Positions 52,738 through 62,215 of a stretch of 64,000 nucleotides of DNA are shown piece by piece (positions within the stretch are counted from its first letter, which is position 1; each line of letters opens with the position of its first letter). Under the pieces are notes generated by a model. The model was given only the letters and a program-made list of their open reading frames with translations. It was not told the origin of the DNA and did not search any database. The position numbers were made by a program, and so were the translations under genes. Source of the stretch: Oscillospiraceae bacterium (GTDB taxonomy: Bacteria > Bacillota > Clostridia > Oscillospirales > Acutalibacteraceae); assembly GCA_022483045.1 (NCBI GenBank), contig JAKVOA010000001.1:25001-89000 (forward strand), given 5' to 3'.

Positions 52738-53664
52738 ATGAGCATCCCAAATGGACAGGCGCAGGGCTTGGTCCGACAAAAAAATAAAGCAAAATACCGC
52801 GGGTGGCTGTGCGCATATCTGTTTATTGCGCCCCTGATGATTGGTTTGATTGTGTTTTACATCATTCCTTTCATACAAAGTGTTCTTTACAGCTTTACAG
52901 ATATCGACAGCTTTAATAATGCCACGTTTATCGGTATGGCAAATTACCAGAAGATGTTTACCGACCCGGACATGTGGCGCTCCCTCGGCAATACCCTTTT
53001 GTGGGTTGTTATTACAGTGCCAATCGGCATTCTGCTTTCGCTGATTGTCGCCGCGCTGCTAAACACAAACATCAAGGGAAAGTCCGCCTACCGCACACTT
53101 TACTTTCTGCCTGTGGTCACCATGCCCGCAGCCATTGCCATGGTGTGGAAGTGGATTTTTAACGGACAGTTTGGTATTCTCAATCAGTTTCTTGCGCTGT
53201 TTGGCATACCGGCGCACAACTGGATCACCGACCCAAAGTATGCCTTTTGGATGGTGATGATTGTCGGTATCTGGAGCGCCATGGGCTACAATATGGTTAT
53301 CCTGCTTGCCGGTATGCAGGGCATTTCCGGTTCATACTATGAAGTGGCCTCGATTGAGGGCGCCAATCCCTTTCAGCAGTTTTTCAAAGTGACTCTTCCT
53401 CTTTTGACCCCGACTCTTTTCTTTGTCCTTTTAACTTCTATTATCAGCGGTTTCCAGGTTTTCGATATCATCTACATGATGATCGGAAAGGGCAGCCCGG
53501 CATACGAATCCACCCAGACGATTCTGATGCTGTACTACCGCAACGCCTTTGACTACTCGAATAAGGGCTATGCTTCGGCGGTTGCCGTATTCCTGTTCCT
53601 GATTATTCTGGTCATTACCGCGGTACAGATGAAGCTGCAGAAAAAGTGGGTAAATTATGACTGA
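52738..53664 (+). CDS. Sugar ABC transporter permease (MalF/UgpA type)
   Basis: A 308-residue CUT1 permease, six helices, with the EAA loop (YEVASIEGANPFQQFFKVTLPLLTP). The ATG at 52738 is chosen over a GTG at 52729 that is too close to AAGGAG. It follows the binding protein by 21 bases. Confidence 0.92.
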   Translation: MSIPNGQAQGLVRQKNKAKYRGWLCAYLFIAPLMIGLIVFYIIPFIQSVLYSFTDIDSFNNATFIGMANYQKMFTDPDMWRSLGNTLLWVVITVPIGILLSLIVAALLNTNIKGKSAYRTLYFLPVVTMPAAIAMVWKWIFNGQFGILNQFLALFGIPAHNWITDPKYAFWMVMIVGIWSAMGYNMVILLAGMQGISGSYYEVASIEGANPFQQFFKVTLPLLTPTLFFVLLTSIISGFQVFDIIYMMIGKGSPAYESTQTILMLYYRNAFDYSNKGYASAVAVFLFLIILVITAVQMKLQKKWVNYD

Positions 53665-53705
53665 GGCCGCTGGCCCCGGGCAGAGAAAGAAGAGGAAGTG
53701 AAAAC

Positions 53706-54530
53706 ATGAAACTCAGAAAGAGAGGACGGATCGTAGTCCACATTATTCTGCTGCTTGGTTTGATCATCGTAGTGTTTCCCTTTATCTGGATGCTCCTGAC
53801 CTCTTTCAAGACACATGCAGAAGCTGTGCAGGTCCCTCCGTGTATTTTCCCAAAGCATTTGAATCTGGAAGGTTACACAAAGATTTTTACTGAACTTCCA
53901 TTTTTACAAGTCTACTGCAATACCATTATTTCCACAATCGTAACCGTGGTGGCGCAGGTTGTGCTGTGCTCTATGGCGGGTTATGCGTTTGGCCGGCTGG
54001 AGTTCCCCGGCAAAAACGTCATCTTCCTGCTGATTCTATCCGTTTTAATGGTTCCCGGGCAGATTTTCTTAGTCCCGCAGTACCTGATTATCATGCACAT
54101 GGGCCTGCTGGATACCATTGCGGCGCTGTTCCTGCCAAACCTGTTTAGTGCATTTGGTACCTTCCTGCTGCGGCAGTTCTTTATGTCGCTGCCCAAAGAG
54201 CTGGAAGAGGCCGCTGTGCTGGACGGCTGCAATCAGTTCCAGACTTTCGGCAAGATTATGCTGCCGCTGGCAAAGCCCGGCATTGTCTCTCTGGTGATTT
54301 TCACCGCGAAGTTCGCATGGAACGACTTCATGTGGCCGCTGATTGTCAACACTTCGCTGGATAAGACCATTTTGGGCCCGGCGCTGTCGGCGCTGCAGGG
54401 GCAGTACACAAACGACTATACCGGCCAAATGGCGGGCGCGGTTCTGTCGGTTATTCCGATTGTTATTCTGTTCTTCATTTTCCAAAAGCAGTTTATCGAG
54501 GGTGTCGCGCAGGCCGGAATCAAGGGCTGA
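53706..54530 (+). CDS. Sugar ABC transporter permease (MalG/UgpE type)
   Basis: A 274-residue CUT1 permease with six helices and the EAA loop EEAAVLDGCNQFQTFGKI; the C-terminus KQFIEGVAQAGIKG is typical. GAAGAGGAAG precedes the ATG. Last gene of the transporter. Confidence 0.92.
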   Translation: MKLRKRGRIVVHIILLLGLIIVVFPFIWMLLTSFKTHAEAVQVPPCIFPKHLNLEGYTKIFTELPFLQVYCNTIISTIVTVVAQVVLCSMAGYAFGRLEFPGKNVIFLLILSVLMVPGQIFLVPQYLIIMHMGLLDTIAALFLPNLFSAFGTFLLRQFFMSLPKELEEAAVLDGCNQFQTFGKIMLPLAKPGIVSLVIFTAKFAWNDFMWPLIVNTSLDKTILGPALSALQGQYTNDYTGQMAGAVLSVIPIVILFFIFQKQFIEGVAQAGIKG

Positions 54531-54578
54531 GCTTTTGTTTTCGGCTGCATCGCAGTCGCTTTTGAAAATTTAAATTTT

Positions 54579-54623
54579 CCGAAAGATATCCGCTTCATGC
54601 AGCATGGGGCGGATATCTTTCGG
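54579..54623 (+). promoter_or_regulatory. Long perfect hairpin before ilvA
   Basis: A 15-bp perfect stem (54579-54593 with 54609-54623) has a loop that itself folds (CATGC-A-GCATG). It is preceded by the palindrome AAAATTTAAATTTT and followed by CAAAAAAAA, not T, so it is not a standard terminator on either strand. It sits 13 bases before the ilvA ribosome site (GGGGAGG). Confidence 0.5.
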
Positions 54624-54647
54624 CAAAAAAAAGGGGAGGAAATTTCG

Positions 54648-55847
54648 TTGTTAACGATTGATGCAATTCGGCAGGCACAGGCCAATATGAAAGACGTTGT
54701 GCGCAAAACGGACCTAACGCCTGCTTTTGATCTGGACCCCGAAAATCAGGTGTACCTGAAAGAAGAAAACCTGCAACTGACCGGCTCCTTTAAAATCCGA
54801 GGCGCTTTCAATAAAATCTCGATGCTGTCGGATGAGGAAAAGGCGCGCGGCGTGATTGCGTGCTCGGCCGGCAATCACGCACAGGGCGTGGCGCTGGCTG
54901 CCACAAAGCGGCAGATTCAGTCGACCATCTGCATTCCGTCCTGTGCTCCGATTTCAAAAATCGAAAAGACCAAACGCTACGGCGGTGAAGTCTGCTTAGT
55001 CGACGGCGTGTACGACGATGCCTATGAAAAAGCCTGCGAAATTCAAAAACAGAGCGGTGCGGTTTTTATTCATCCCTTTAATGACGACGACGTGATTGCC
55101 GGACAGGGTACTATTGGGCTTGAGATCTTAGAGCAGCTGCCGCAGACCGATGCGGTTGTAGTGCCGGTGGGCGGCGGCGGCCTGATTTCAGGGGTTGCGT
55201 TTGCGGTAAAAGAATTGAATCCCGCCTGCAAAGTTTACGGGGTGCAGGCAAGCGGCGCCGCCGGCATGGTACACGCCCTGCAGCACGGCGGACCGCAGGC
55301 ACTGGACCGGGTCTCTACCTTTGCGGACGGCATTGCAGTGAAGTGCCCGGGCAGCCTGACCTATCAGTACTGTAAAGAATACGTGGACGACATTGTCACT
55401 GTGACAGACGACGAAATTGCCACAGCGGTTTTGCAGCTGATCGAGCAGGACAAGGTCATTGCAGAGGGCGCGGGAGCTGCCGCTGTTGCGGCGGTGATGT
55501 ACCACAAGATTCATACCCGCGGCAAAAATATTGTCTGTGTGGTTTCGGGCGGCAATATCGACGTCACCATTCTTTCCCGTGTCATCAAGCGCGGCCTGCT
55601 CAAGCAGGGCCGCATTGGCCGCATTCAGGTCGATATTGTTGACAAGCCCGGCCAGATTATGGACATCTCCACCATCATTGCACAGTTTGGCGGCAACATC
55701 CTCAGCATCTACCACGACCGCAACGCTGCAGCCAGTGGGATTGACTATTGCTTCCTTTCGTTCTATATTGAAACAAGGAATATGACACACTACGAGGAAA
55801 TCTGCGATGCAATTTCCAATGCAGGGTATCATATTGTCTCAAAGTAA
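54648..55847 (+). CDS. ilvA: Threonine dehydratase (threonine ammonia-lyase)
   Basis: A PLP enzyme (399 residues) that converts threonine to 2-oxobutanoate and ammonia. PLP lysine: Lys49 (GSFKIRGAF). SAGNHAQGVA binds the substrate carboxylate and PVGGGGLISG the phosphate. A C-terminal ACT domain (IQVDIVDKPGQIMDISTIIAQFGG) suggests allosteric control. Biosynthetic IlvA and catabolic TdcB forms cannot be separated firmly; length and single ACT domain fit the clostridial ilvA class. Start TTG at 54648 after GGGGAGG. Confidence 0.92.
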   Translation: MLTIDAIRQAQANMKDVVRKTDLTPAFDLDPENQVYLKEENLQLTGSFKIRGAFNKISMLSDEEKARGVIACSAGNHAQGVALAATKRQIQSTICIPSCAPISKIEKTKRYGGEVCLVDGVYDDAYEKACEIQKQSGAVFIHPFNDDDVIAGQGTIGLEILEQLPQTDAVVVPVGGGGLISGVAFAVKELNPACKVYGVQASGAAGMVHALQHGGPQALDRVSTFADGIAVKCPGSLTYQYCKEYVDDIVTVTDDEIATAVLQLIEQDKVIAEGAGAAAVAAVMYHKIHTRGKNIVCVVSGGNIDVTILSRVIKRGLLKQGRIGRIQVDIVDKPGQIMDISTIIAQFGGNILSIYHDRNAAASGIDYCFLSFYIETRNMTHYEEICDAISNAGYHIVSK

Positions 55848-55893
55848 GCAAAAAGCTGCTCAAAACCATCGACACGAAAGGAAGGAAACACAT

Positions 55894-56268
55894 ATGACAG
55901 AAAAAATCTATACCAAAGACGCACCGGCGGCCATCGGCCCCTATTCACAGGCTATTGTCTGCGGCAATACCGTTTATGCCAGCGGACAGATTCCGATTAT
56001 TCCGGCAACTGGCAAAATCGCCGAGGGCGATATCACCGTACAAAGTGAGCAAGTCATGAAAAATATCGGCAATATTTTAAAGGCAGCCGGTACTGACTTT
56101 ACAAAAGCAGTAAAAACCACGTGCTTTCTCGCTGATATGGGCGACTTTGCCGCATTTAATGAAGTATACGGCAAATATTTTACAGGCAAGCCGGCACGCT
56201 CTTGTGTAGCGGTTAAGAGCCTGCCAAAAAATGTGCTGGTCGAAGTAGAAGTCATCGCGGCAAAATAA
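55894..56268 (+). CDS. ridA: RidA family imine/enamine deaminase
   Basis: A 124-residue trimeric YjgF/YER057c/UK114 protein that hydrolyses the reactive 2-aminoacrylate/aminocrotonate released by threonine and serine dehydratases. Blocks: AIGPYSQAIVCGNTVYASGQIPI, and the active-site Arg in PARSCVAV; VEVEVIA at the end. It directly follows ilvA (46-base gap), the enzyme whose intermediate it clears. ATG at 55894 with AAGGAAGG. Confidence 0.95.
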   Translation: MTEKIYTKDAPAAIGPYSQAIVCGNTVYASGQIPIIPATGKIAEGDITVQSEQVMKNIGNILKAAGTDFTKAVKTTCFLADMGDFAAFNEVYGKYFTGKPARSCVAVKSLPKNVLVEVEVIAAK

Positions 56269-56287
56269 ACCGCTTTGCTGTGTAAAA

Positions 56288-56339
56288 GAAGGCGCCCGCT
56301 GCAGGTTCTTTGCAGCGGGCGCCTTCTTTATTCTTTTTT
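56288..56339. terminator. Terminator of ilvA-ridA
   Basis: A 16-bp perfect stem (56288-56303 with 56311-56326) with T-rich tail to 56339. It also faces the converging gene at 56338. Confidence 0.9.
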
Positions 56340-56715
56340 AGAATTCCACAGCTTTGTAGGGATACTGCCTGCCGGAAAGGAAATTGATGCCCAGCCCCAG
56401 GCATACAGCGACAATCGCAAGCCACACCCCGACATTGGGCAGCAGCTTGCAGCCGTATGCGGCAATCATCGGCGCCTGCATAAAAAGGACGAAAGAAACA
56501 AGAGTCAGTGTCTTGCCATGCCGGTAGTTTTCCGGTGAGTCAAAAGATTTTTTCGGAAAGCGCAGGCGCATGATTTGGTCTGCCAGCAGCCCAAAAGTCA
56601 GGCACCAAAAACTTGCCAGCAAGCCGCAGCCCTTTGCCAGCAGGTTTACCGGAAAGAAAACCGGAACCGCCGCGCAGAAAAACACAATGGAAACAATCCG
56701 CAGCCTTTTCTTCAT
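56338..56715 (-). CDS. Hypothetical membrane protein
   Basis: A 125-residue protein with four helices (about 6-22, 28-46, 70-86, 96-114) and a short charged loop (RLRFPKKSFDSPENYRHGK). GGGAGG nine bases before the ATG. Own promoter at 56782-56811. No family recognised. Confidence 0.65.
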   Translation of the reverse strand: MKKRLRIVSIVFFCAAVPVFFPVNLLAKGCGLLASFWCLTFGLLADQIMRLRFPKKSFDSPENYRHGKTLTLVSFVLFMQAPMIAAYGCKLLPNVGVWLAIVAVCLGLGINFLSGRQYPYKAVEF

Positions 56716-56781
56716 ATAGACCAGCCTCCCTCAGCAACCTGCCGCAGGCCGAAATGCCGCGTCAGCACTTCCGTATATCTT

Positions 56782-56811
56782 GTTATAAACATAAAAAGAG
56801 AGGTTTGTCAA
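56782..56811 (-). promoter_or_regulatory. Promoter of the 56338 membrane gene
   Basis: Minus strand: TTGACA (56806-56811), 18-bp spacer, TATAAC (56782-56787). The -35 overlaps the stop codon region of pheA. Confidence 0.65.
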
Positions 56812-57965
56812 GCCCCGTGGCAGGCAGAAAAGGATTCCTTGCCGCGTATTTCACAGTAGTTGCCTAAGAAATGGAAGCGCGGCAGTTCTTCCTGCAGCGA
56901 GCAGAGCAATTCCAGCACCGCCGGGTCGCGCACGTTTCCGGTAAAATCCAAGTAAAAATCGTACTCGAAATCTTTGCCCTCAATCGGCCGCGACTCAATT
57001 TTCGTCAGGTTCATGCCAGCTGCGGCAAAGCGGGAAAGCACGGCGTTTAGGCTGCCGGTGACGTGGGCAACGTTGAAGCAGAGGCTGATTTTTTCCGCAT
57101 GGTCGGGAATGCAGAGCTGCCGGCTGATGACGACAAAGCGCGTGGCGTTGTTGTCAGCGTTTTGAATATCGCGGGCCAGTACTTGCAGGCCGTACTTGCG
57201 CGCGGCGCTTTCGCTGCAGACCGCCGCGGTTTTGGGGTCGCCCGCGGCGGCTTCTGCCGCGGCAGAGGTGCTGCTGACCGTCAGAAGCGGCAGGTGCAGT
57301 TCCGAGAGCCGCTGCGAGCATTGCCGCAGTGCAATTTCCTTAGACTGAATACAGGAAATACCCGCAAGGCTGCCGCCCTTTGCGGCGAGGCATTGGTGTA
57401 CCCGAATGGTCTTTGCCGCAATGATATAGAAGCAGTACTGCATCAGCAGGCTGTACACTTCGCTGACACTGCCCGCACTAGAGTTTTCCACGGGAACCAC
57501 GGCAAGGCCGGCACTGTCTGCTTTGATACATTGAAAGATTTCATCAAAGCGGCTGCAGAATTTTACTTCTGCCTGCGGATACAGCGCCGAAACAACGCTG
57601 TGGCTGTACGAGCCCGGCCCGCCCAGGCAGGCGACTGTTTTGGGGCAGGCGGGTGCTTTTGGCGCGGCGGAAATCGCTTTGCGCAACGTTTCGCCGGAGC
57701 CGAGCATGCGGTGCTGCAAAGCGCGACTTTCGCTCATAATCGTGCGGTAGACAATGCGCGCGGCACCGCCGTACACGCCGGCTTCTTTTGAAATGCGGTC
57801 TAAGATTTCCTCTTCTCGTGCGGCGTTGTACACCGGCGTCTTATCCCGCTGCTTCACCTCTGCCACTTTTTTGGCGCAGTCCATGCGCTTGATGAAAAGG
57901 GGCAGCAGCTGACTGTCTATCTGGTCAATTTCGCGGCGAATTTCTTTGAGTTCCATTTTGTACAC
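56808..57965 (-). CDS. pheA: Bifunctional chorismate mutase / prephenate dehydratase
   Basis: P-protein (385 residues) that turns chorismate into prephenate and then phenylpyruvate, the Phe branch. Chorismate mutase domain (about 1-85, LKEIRREIDQIDSQLLPLF, KKVAEVK); prephenate dehydratase (about 110-290, GGPGSYSHSVV and the TRF motif in NATRFVVIS); C-terminal ACT domain (SLCFNVAHVTGSLNAVLSRFAAAG, ESRPIEG) for Phe feedback. The GTG at 57965 begins one base after the aroC stop; an ATG at 57956 is possible. Last gene of the aromatic operon. Confidence 0.93.
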   Translation of the reverse strand: MYKMELKEIRREIDQIDSQLLPLFIKRMDCAKKVAEVKQRDKTPVYNAAREEEILDRISKEAGVYGGAARIVYRTIMSESRALQHRMLGSGETLRKAISAAPKAPACPKTVACLGGPGSYSHSVVSALYPQAEVKFCSRFDEIFQCIKADSAGLAVVPVENSSAGSVSEVYSLLMQYCFYIIAAKTIRVHQCLAAKGGSLAGISCIQSKEIALRQCSQRLSELHLPLLTVSSTSAAAEAAAGDPKTAAVCSESAARKYGLQVLARDIQNADNNATRFVVISRQLCIPDHAEKISLCFNVAHVTGSLNAVLSRFAAAGMNLTKIESRPIEGKDFEYDFYLDFTGNVRDPAVLELLCSLQEELPRFHFLGNYCEIRGKESFSACHGA

Positions 57966-59060
57966 TCATTCCTTTACACTCTGCTCTAAAATACCGTCAA
58001 GATTTATAAGCGCCAGCGCGGCGGCGGCCTCTGCAACCGGCACAGCGCGCGGTACAATGCAGGGGTCATGCCGGCCGTGTATGGTCAACACGGTGTCTTT
58101 GTGTGCGGTGAGGTCAACACTCTGCTGTTCGCGTGCAATAGAGGGCGTGGGCTTAAACGCTGCGCGGAATACAATCGGCATGCCGGTAGTGATGCCGCCC
58201 AAAATACCGCCTGCGTTGTTTGTGCGCGTTTTTACGGTGCCGTCCGGGGCATAATAGTAGGGATCATTGTTTTCGCTGCCGCGCAGCTTTGCCGCACCGA
58301 AACCTGCGCCGAACTCCACGCCTTTGCAGGCAGGAATACCGAAGAGTATGGAGGAAAACAGGCTCTCAATGCCGCCAAACATGCCCTCGCCGCCAAGACC
58401 TGCGGGCACCCCGAGGCAGGCGCACTCTACCACGCCGCCAATGCTGTCCTGCTTTTGCCGGGCTGCCTCAATTTCGCGGTACATAGCTTCTTTTTTAGCG
58501 TCGCTGAGGACCGGAAAATAAGCAGCATGAAGCGTTTCCAGTACAAAAGGGGAAATATCGGAAAGCGGAGCGTCGCTGACATTGCCGACCGAGAGCGCGT
58601 GGGCGCCAACCAAAATACCGCGCCGGGCAAGGATTTGGCTGCACACGGCGCCGGCAAATACCAGCGGGGCGGTCAACCGGCCGGAAAAATGCCCGCCGCC
58701 ATGGATATCGTTGTGCCCTTTGTATTTTACCCATGCCGGGTAGTCCGCGTGCCCGGGCCGCGGCACCGCGAGCAGATTACCGTAGTCGCCAGAGCGGGTG
58801 TTGGTGTTTTCAATAACGGCACACAGCGGCGCGCCGGTGGTGACGCCATTTAAAAGACCGGAAAGGACATGCGGCGTGTCGGCTTCTCTGCGGGGGGTGC
58901 TTGCTTTGTCACGTCCCGGCGCGCGGCGGGCCATCTGCTGCTGTACCTGTGCGGGGTCAATGGTTTCCCCGGCGGGCAGTCCCTCCAGCACACAGCCGAT
59001 AGCAGGGCCATGGCTTTCCCCAAAAATGCTGATTTTGATGCGGTTACCCCACGATGACAT
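57966..59060 (-). CDS. aroC: Chorismate synthase
   Basis: A 364-residue FMN-dependent enzyme making chorismate from EPSP. Signatures: ISIFGESHGPAIGCVLEGLPAGE, RRAPGRDKASTPRREAD, GHNDIHGGGHFSGRLTA. Start ATG at 59060 with AGGAGG eight bases before; an ATG six bases upstream abuts the site. It overlaps aroA by 17 bases. Confidence 0.96.
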   Translation of the reverse strand: MSSWGNRIKISIFGESHGPAIGCVLEGLPAGETIDPAQVQQQMARRAPGRDKASTPRREADTPHVLSGLLNGVTTGAPLCAVIENTNTRSGDYGNLLAVPRPGHADYPAWVKYKGHNDIHGGGHFSGRLTAPLVFAGAVCSQILARRGILVGAHALSVGNVSDAPLSDISPFVLETLHAAYFPVLSDAKKEAMYREIEAARQKQDSIGGVVECACLGVPAGLGGEGMFGGIESLFSSILFGIPACKGVEFGAGFGAAKLRGSENNDPYYYAPDGTVKTRTNNAGGILGGITTGMPIVFRAAFKPTPSIAREQQSVDLTAHKDTVLTIHGRHDPCIVPRAVPVAEAAAALALINLDGILEQSVKE

Positions 59061-60309
59061 CTGCATTTCCTCCTAATGACTGATAAACTGAAAAGAATTC
59101 CGGCCAGCTTTTCTGTACTGCCTGCGCGTCCGTCACGGTGACAGATCCCTCTGCGCGCAGCGCGGCAATGGCGGCAGCCATTACGATGCGGTGGTCGCTG
59201 CAGCCGGAAACCGTGCCGCCGGAAACCGTGCCGCCCCACAGGGTCAGGCTGTCGGCCGTCTGCTCGGCGCGTACCCCCAGCGCTTTGGCCATCTGCGCCA
59301 TGGCGGCGAGGCGGTCGCTTTCTTTCAGGCGTAGGCGGGCGGCGTTGTACAGGCGTGTACGTCCTTGTGCGAAAAAGCCCATGACGGCTAAAATCGGCGC
59401 AAGGTCGGGTATTTGGCCGACATCTATTTCCGCTCCCGCAAGCGGACCGGGCTGTGCAGTTAAAATGCCACCCTGCCAAACAAGCTTTGCGCCAAAGAGC
59501 CGGAGCAGCGGCTCGATTGCGCGGTCGCCCTGTGCGGACTGCGGGTTTAGGCCGGAAAGCAACACAGAACCGCCCAATGCGCCGGCCGCCAGCAAAAAGG
59601 CGGCCTGGCTCCAGTCGCGCTCGACCGAAAGCTGCCGGGCGCGGTACTGCTGCCCGCCGGGCACGCGCCAGCCATTCTCCTGTGGGATAACCGCAATACC
59701 GAATTGTTTCAGCATGTCACAGGTCATCTGTACGTACGCGGCGCTCTGCAGCGGCGAGGTCAGCCGAATTTCACTTTCGCCGGAAAGCAGTGGCAGCGCA
59801 AATAAAAGGCCGGTGATAAATTGACTGGAAACATCGCCCGGCAGGGAATAGACCCCGGGCAGAAGCCTGCCAGAAACGGTAAGGGGCAGGCCGCCTGTGC
59901 TTTTGCAGGAAAGGCCGTGCTGTGGCAGCAGGTCAAGGTAGATGCCCAGCGGGCGCTGCGGCAGCCGCCCGCAGCCCGTAAACACAGCGGAAATGCCCAG
60001 CGCCCCCACAATGGGAATCAGAAAGCGCAGGGTAGAACCGCTTTCAATACAAGAAAGCGTAACAGCCCCTTTTGGCGAGCAAAGGGGGCCGCTTACGGTT
60101 AAAATTTCGCCGTCCTGCTTTACTTTTGCCCCCAGAGCTTTGATGCAGCCGATGGTTGCCTGCATATCGGCGCTGCTGCCAATAGGGGAGAGAATGCTTT
60201 TACCCTGTGCGAGCGCGGCGCAGAGAATGGCACGGTGGGCGGCGCTTTTGCTCGGCGGCGGTGCGGCCGTACCTGAAAGTACAGCAGGGGAGAGTACGGC
60301 GCGGCTCAC
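59044..60309 (-). CDS. aroA: EPSP synthase (3-phosphoshikimate 1-carboxyvinyltransferase)
   Basis: A 421-residue enzyme adding enolpyruvyl to shikimate 3-phosphate. PPSKSAAHRAILCAALAQG is the N-terminal substrate loop; ESGSTLRFLIPI, DVSSQFITGLLFALP and LRLKESDRLAAMAQ are further signatures. The phosphate/PEP loop has ESGSTLRF rather than the NxGTxxR of glyphosate-sensitive class I enzymes, closer to class II. GTG start at 60309 overlaps the aroB stop (GTGA). Confidence 0.95.
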   Translation of the reverse strand: MSRAVLSPAVLSGTAAPPPSKSAAHRAILCAALAQGKSILSPIGSSADMQATIGCIKALGAKVKQDGEILTVSGPLCSPKGAVTLSCIESGSTLRFLIPIVGALGISAVFTGCGRLPQRPLGIYLDLLPQHGLSCKSTGGLPLTVSGRLLPGVYSLPGDVSSQFITGLLFALPLLSGESEIRLTSPLQSAAYVQMTCDMLKQFGIAVIPQENGWRVPGGQQYRARQLSVERDWSQAAFLLAAGALGGSVLLSGLNPQSAQGDRAIEPLLRLFGAKLVWQGGILTAQPGPLAGAEIDVGQIPDLAPILAVMGFFAQGRTRLYNAARLRLKESDRLAAMAQMAKALGVRAEQTADSLTLWGGTVSGGTVSGCSDHRIVMAAAIAALRAEGSVTVTDAQAVQKSWPEFFSVYQSLGGNADVIVG

Positions 60310-61361
60310 GACAAATCCTCACAGCGTGCTGCAAATTCTGTACGCGGAAGTTCCTTTACAAAGCAGCTGCCGATTTCCCGCAGCAGCACAATTTTCAGGC
60401 CGCTGCCGCTGCTCTTTTTGTCGTGCGCGGTGGCTGGCAGCAGTTCTTCTATTGTTTCAGTACAGGAAACAGGCAGACCGTATTTTTGCAGCAGGGCGGC
60501 AATCCTTTTGGTGGTGCCGGGTTTGGTAATGCCTGCTTTTTCGCTTATACGGGTCATCAATACCATGCCAACGCCCACTGCCGCACCGTGAGAAAGGCCG
60601 TGGTAATTCTGCAGCATTTCTAGTGCGTGGCCAAAAGTGTGCCCAAAGTTTAAAATAGCCCGTTCGCCTGTGTCGCGCTCATCGTTTTCCACTACCTGCC
60701 GCTTAATATCGACACAGGTGTAAATAACAGAAGCAATCTGGCTGTGGCAGTCGGCCTCTTCCAGGCGCGCAAACAGCGCGCGGTCGCGGATGCAGCCATA
60801 CTTAATCACTTCCCCCATGCCATCGGCAAAGAAAGCGGGGGGCAGGGTAGTGAGTGACTGCGGGTCTATAAGGACCAGCGCGGGCTGATGAAAAGCGCCG
60901 ACCAGGTTCTTGCCCACAGGCAGGTCAACGCCGGTCTTGCCGCCGACAGAGGAATCCACCTGTGCCAAAAGACTGGTGGGAATCTGGATAAACGGAATGC
61001 CGCGCAGCCAAGTCGCCGCGGCAAAGCCGGTCATGTCGCCGCAGACCCCGCCGCCCAGTGCTACAGCAAAATCTGTGCGGGTAAGGTCCGCACCGGAAAA
61101 AGCTTTGTAAAAATCGGAAATCGTAGAAAGATTTTTGCTTTGCTCACCGGCGGGAAAAACCGTAAGCGAAACCTGAAAGCCCGCTTTTTCGAGGGAAGCC
61201 TGTACTGCGGCGGCGTACAGCGGGGCAGTGTTGGTGTCGGCAATTACCGCCGCACGCTCCGCTTTTGGCAGCAGCGCCTTGGCGCGTGGGCCTATCTCGG
61301 TCATACAGCCGTTTTCTATGATGATTTCGTAAGAAGGAATTGTGTGTACGGTCAAATTCAT
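60306..61361 (-). CDS. aroB: 3-dehydroquinate synthase
   Basis: A 351-residue NAD- and metal-dependent enzyme for the second shikimate step. ALGGGVCGDMTGFAAATWLRGIPFIQIPTSLLAQVDSSVGGKTGVDLP is the family heart; metal ligands include the Glu in DGMGEVIKYG and the histidines in FGHTFGHALE and GLSHGAAV. The ATG at 61361 overlaps the tyrA stop (ATGA). Confidence 0.96.
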   Translation of the reverse strand: MNLTVHTIPSYEIIIENGCMTEIGPRAKALLPKAERAAVIADTNTAPLYAAAVQASLEKAGFQVSLTVFPAGEQSKNLSTISDFYKAFSGADLTRTDFAVALGGGVCGDMTGFAAATWLRGIPFIQIPTSLLAQVDSSVGGKTGVDLPVGKNLVGAFHQPALVLIDPQSLTTLPPAFFADGMGEVIKYGCIRDRALFARLEEADCHSQIASVIYTCVDIKRQVVENDERDTGERAILNFGHTFGHALEMLQNYHGLSHGAAVGVGMVLMTRISEKAGITKPGTTKRIAALLQKYGLPVSCTETIEELLPATAHDKKSSGSGLKIVLLREIGSCFVKELPRTEFAARCEDLS

Positions 61362-62188
61362 TCTCCCAGCTCCTCTTTTACAAGCCGGCCGCGCCGCAGC
61401 AGCGCCTCCAGCCTTTTTTGGTCGCCGCCGGCGACAGCGTCGCGGATATCGGACAGGTTTTTGATTAGGGTATTCAGTTCTTCGTTCAGGGCGGTTTGGT
61501 TGTCGAGAAACAGCTCAGACCACATGACCTCATTGATATTGGCGACCCGCGAAACATCGCGGTAGCTGCCGGCGGAAAAGCCCCGGTGCTCAAGGCAGCG
61601 CGGGCTCATCACATAGGCGCAGGCCAAGGCGTGCGGCACCTGGCTGGTGAAGGCAATCAGCTGGTCGTGGTGTTCTGGCGTAGTAGAGACACAGCGGCCG
61701 AAACCCAGCCGGAAAGCGGTCTGCCGCAAAAGTTCACAGGCCCACTCTGGCGCGCCGCAGGGCACCAGGATATAACTTGCCCCGCGGAAAAGGTCTTTGC
61801 TGGAAGCGGAAAAGCCGTGCTTTTCCGTGCCCGCCATGGGGTGAGCACCACAGTAGGGAAAGCCGCCCTTTTCTGCTAAGGCGCGCAGACCTTTGCAGAC
61901 CTTTGTCTTTATGCCGCAGACATCGGTTAAAACCGTGTGCTTGCCAAAAGCGGAAAGATGCGCCGCAGTAAAGTCGAGGTCTGCCTGCGGATACAGGCAG
62001 AGGTACACAATGTCGGCTTCCTGCAGGTCCTGCTCATCGCCCTCTTTTGTGACGGCACCGCAGGCGAGGGCGGACTCTATGGCGGCGGGGTCCGAGTCAA
62101 TGCCGGCTACATGGCAGTCCGTGTATGCCGAAAAAGCTTTGGCGAGGCTGCCGCCTATTAGCCCCAGCCCCACAATGACAATTTTCAT
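61358..62188 (-). CDS. tyrA: Prephenate dehydrogenase
   Basis: A 276-residue NAD-dependent enzyme giving 4-hydroxyphenylpyruvate, the Tyr branch. Rossmann motif VGLGLIGGSLAKAF at the N-terminus; GAHPMAGTEKHGF and the catalytic-histidine region TPEHHDQLIAFTSQVPHALA. No ACT domain. Follows the DAHP synthase gene by 27 bases. Confidence 0.95.
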   Translation of the reverse strand: MKIVIVGLGLIGGSLAKAFSAYTDCHVAGIDSDPAAIESALACGAVTKEGDEQDLQEADIVYLCLYPQADLDFTAAHLSAFGKHTVLTDVCGIKTKVCKGLRALAEKGGFPYCGAHPMAGTEKHGFSASSKDLFRGASYILVPCGAPEWACELLRQTAFRLGFGRCVSTTPEHHDQLIAFTSQVPHALACAYVMSPRCLEHRGFSAGSYRDVSRVANINEVMWSELFLDNQTALNEELNTLIKNLSDIRDAVAGGDQKRLEALLRRGRLVKEELGE

Positions 62189-62215
62189 GAAAAGCCAGCT
62201 CCTTCCCGTGAAACT

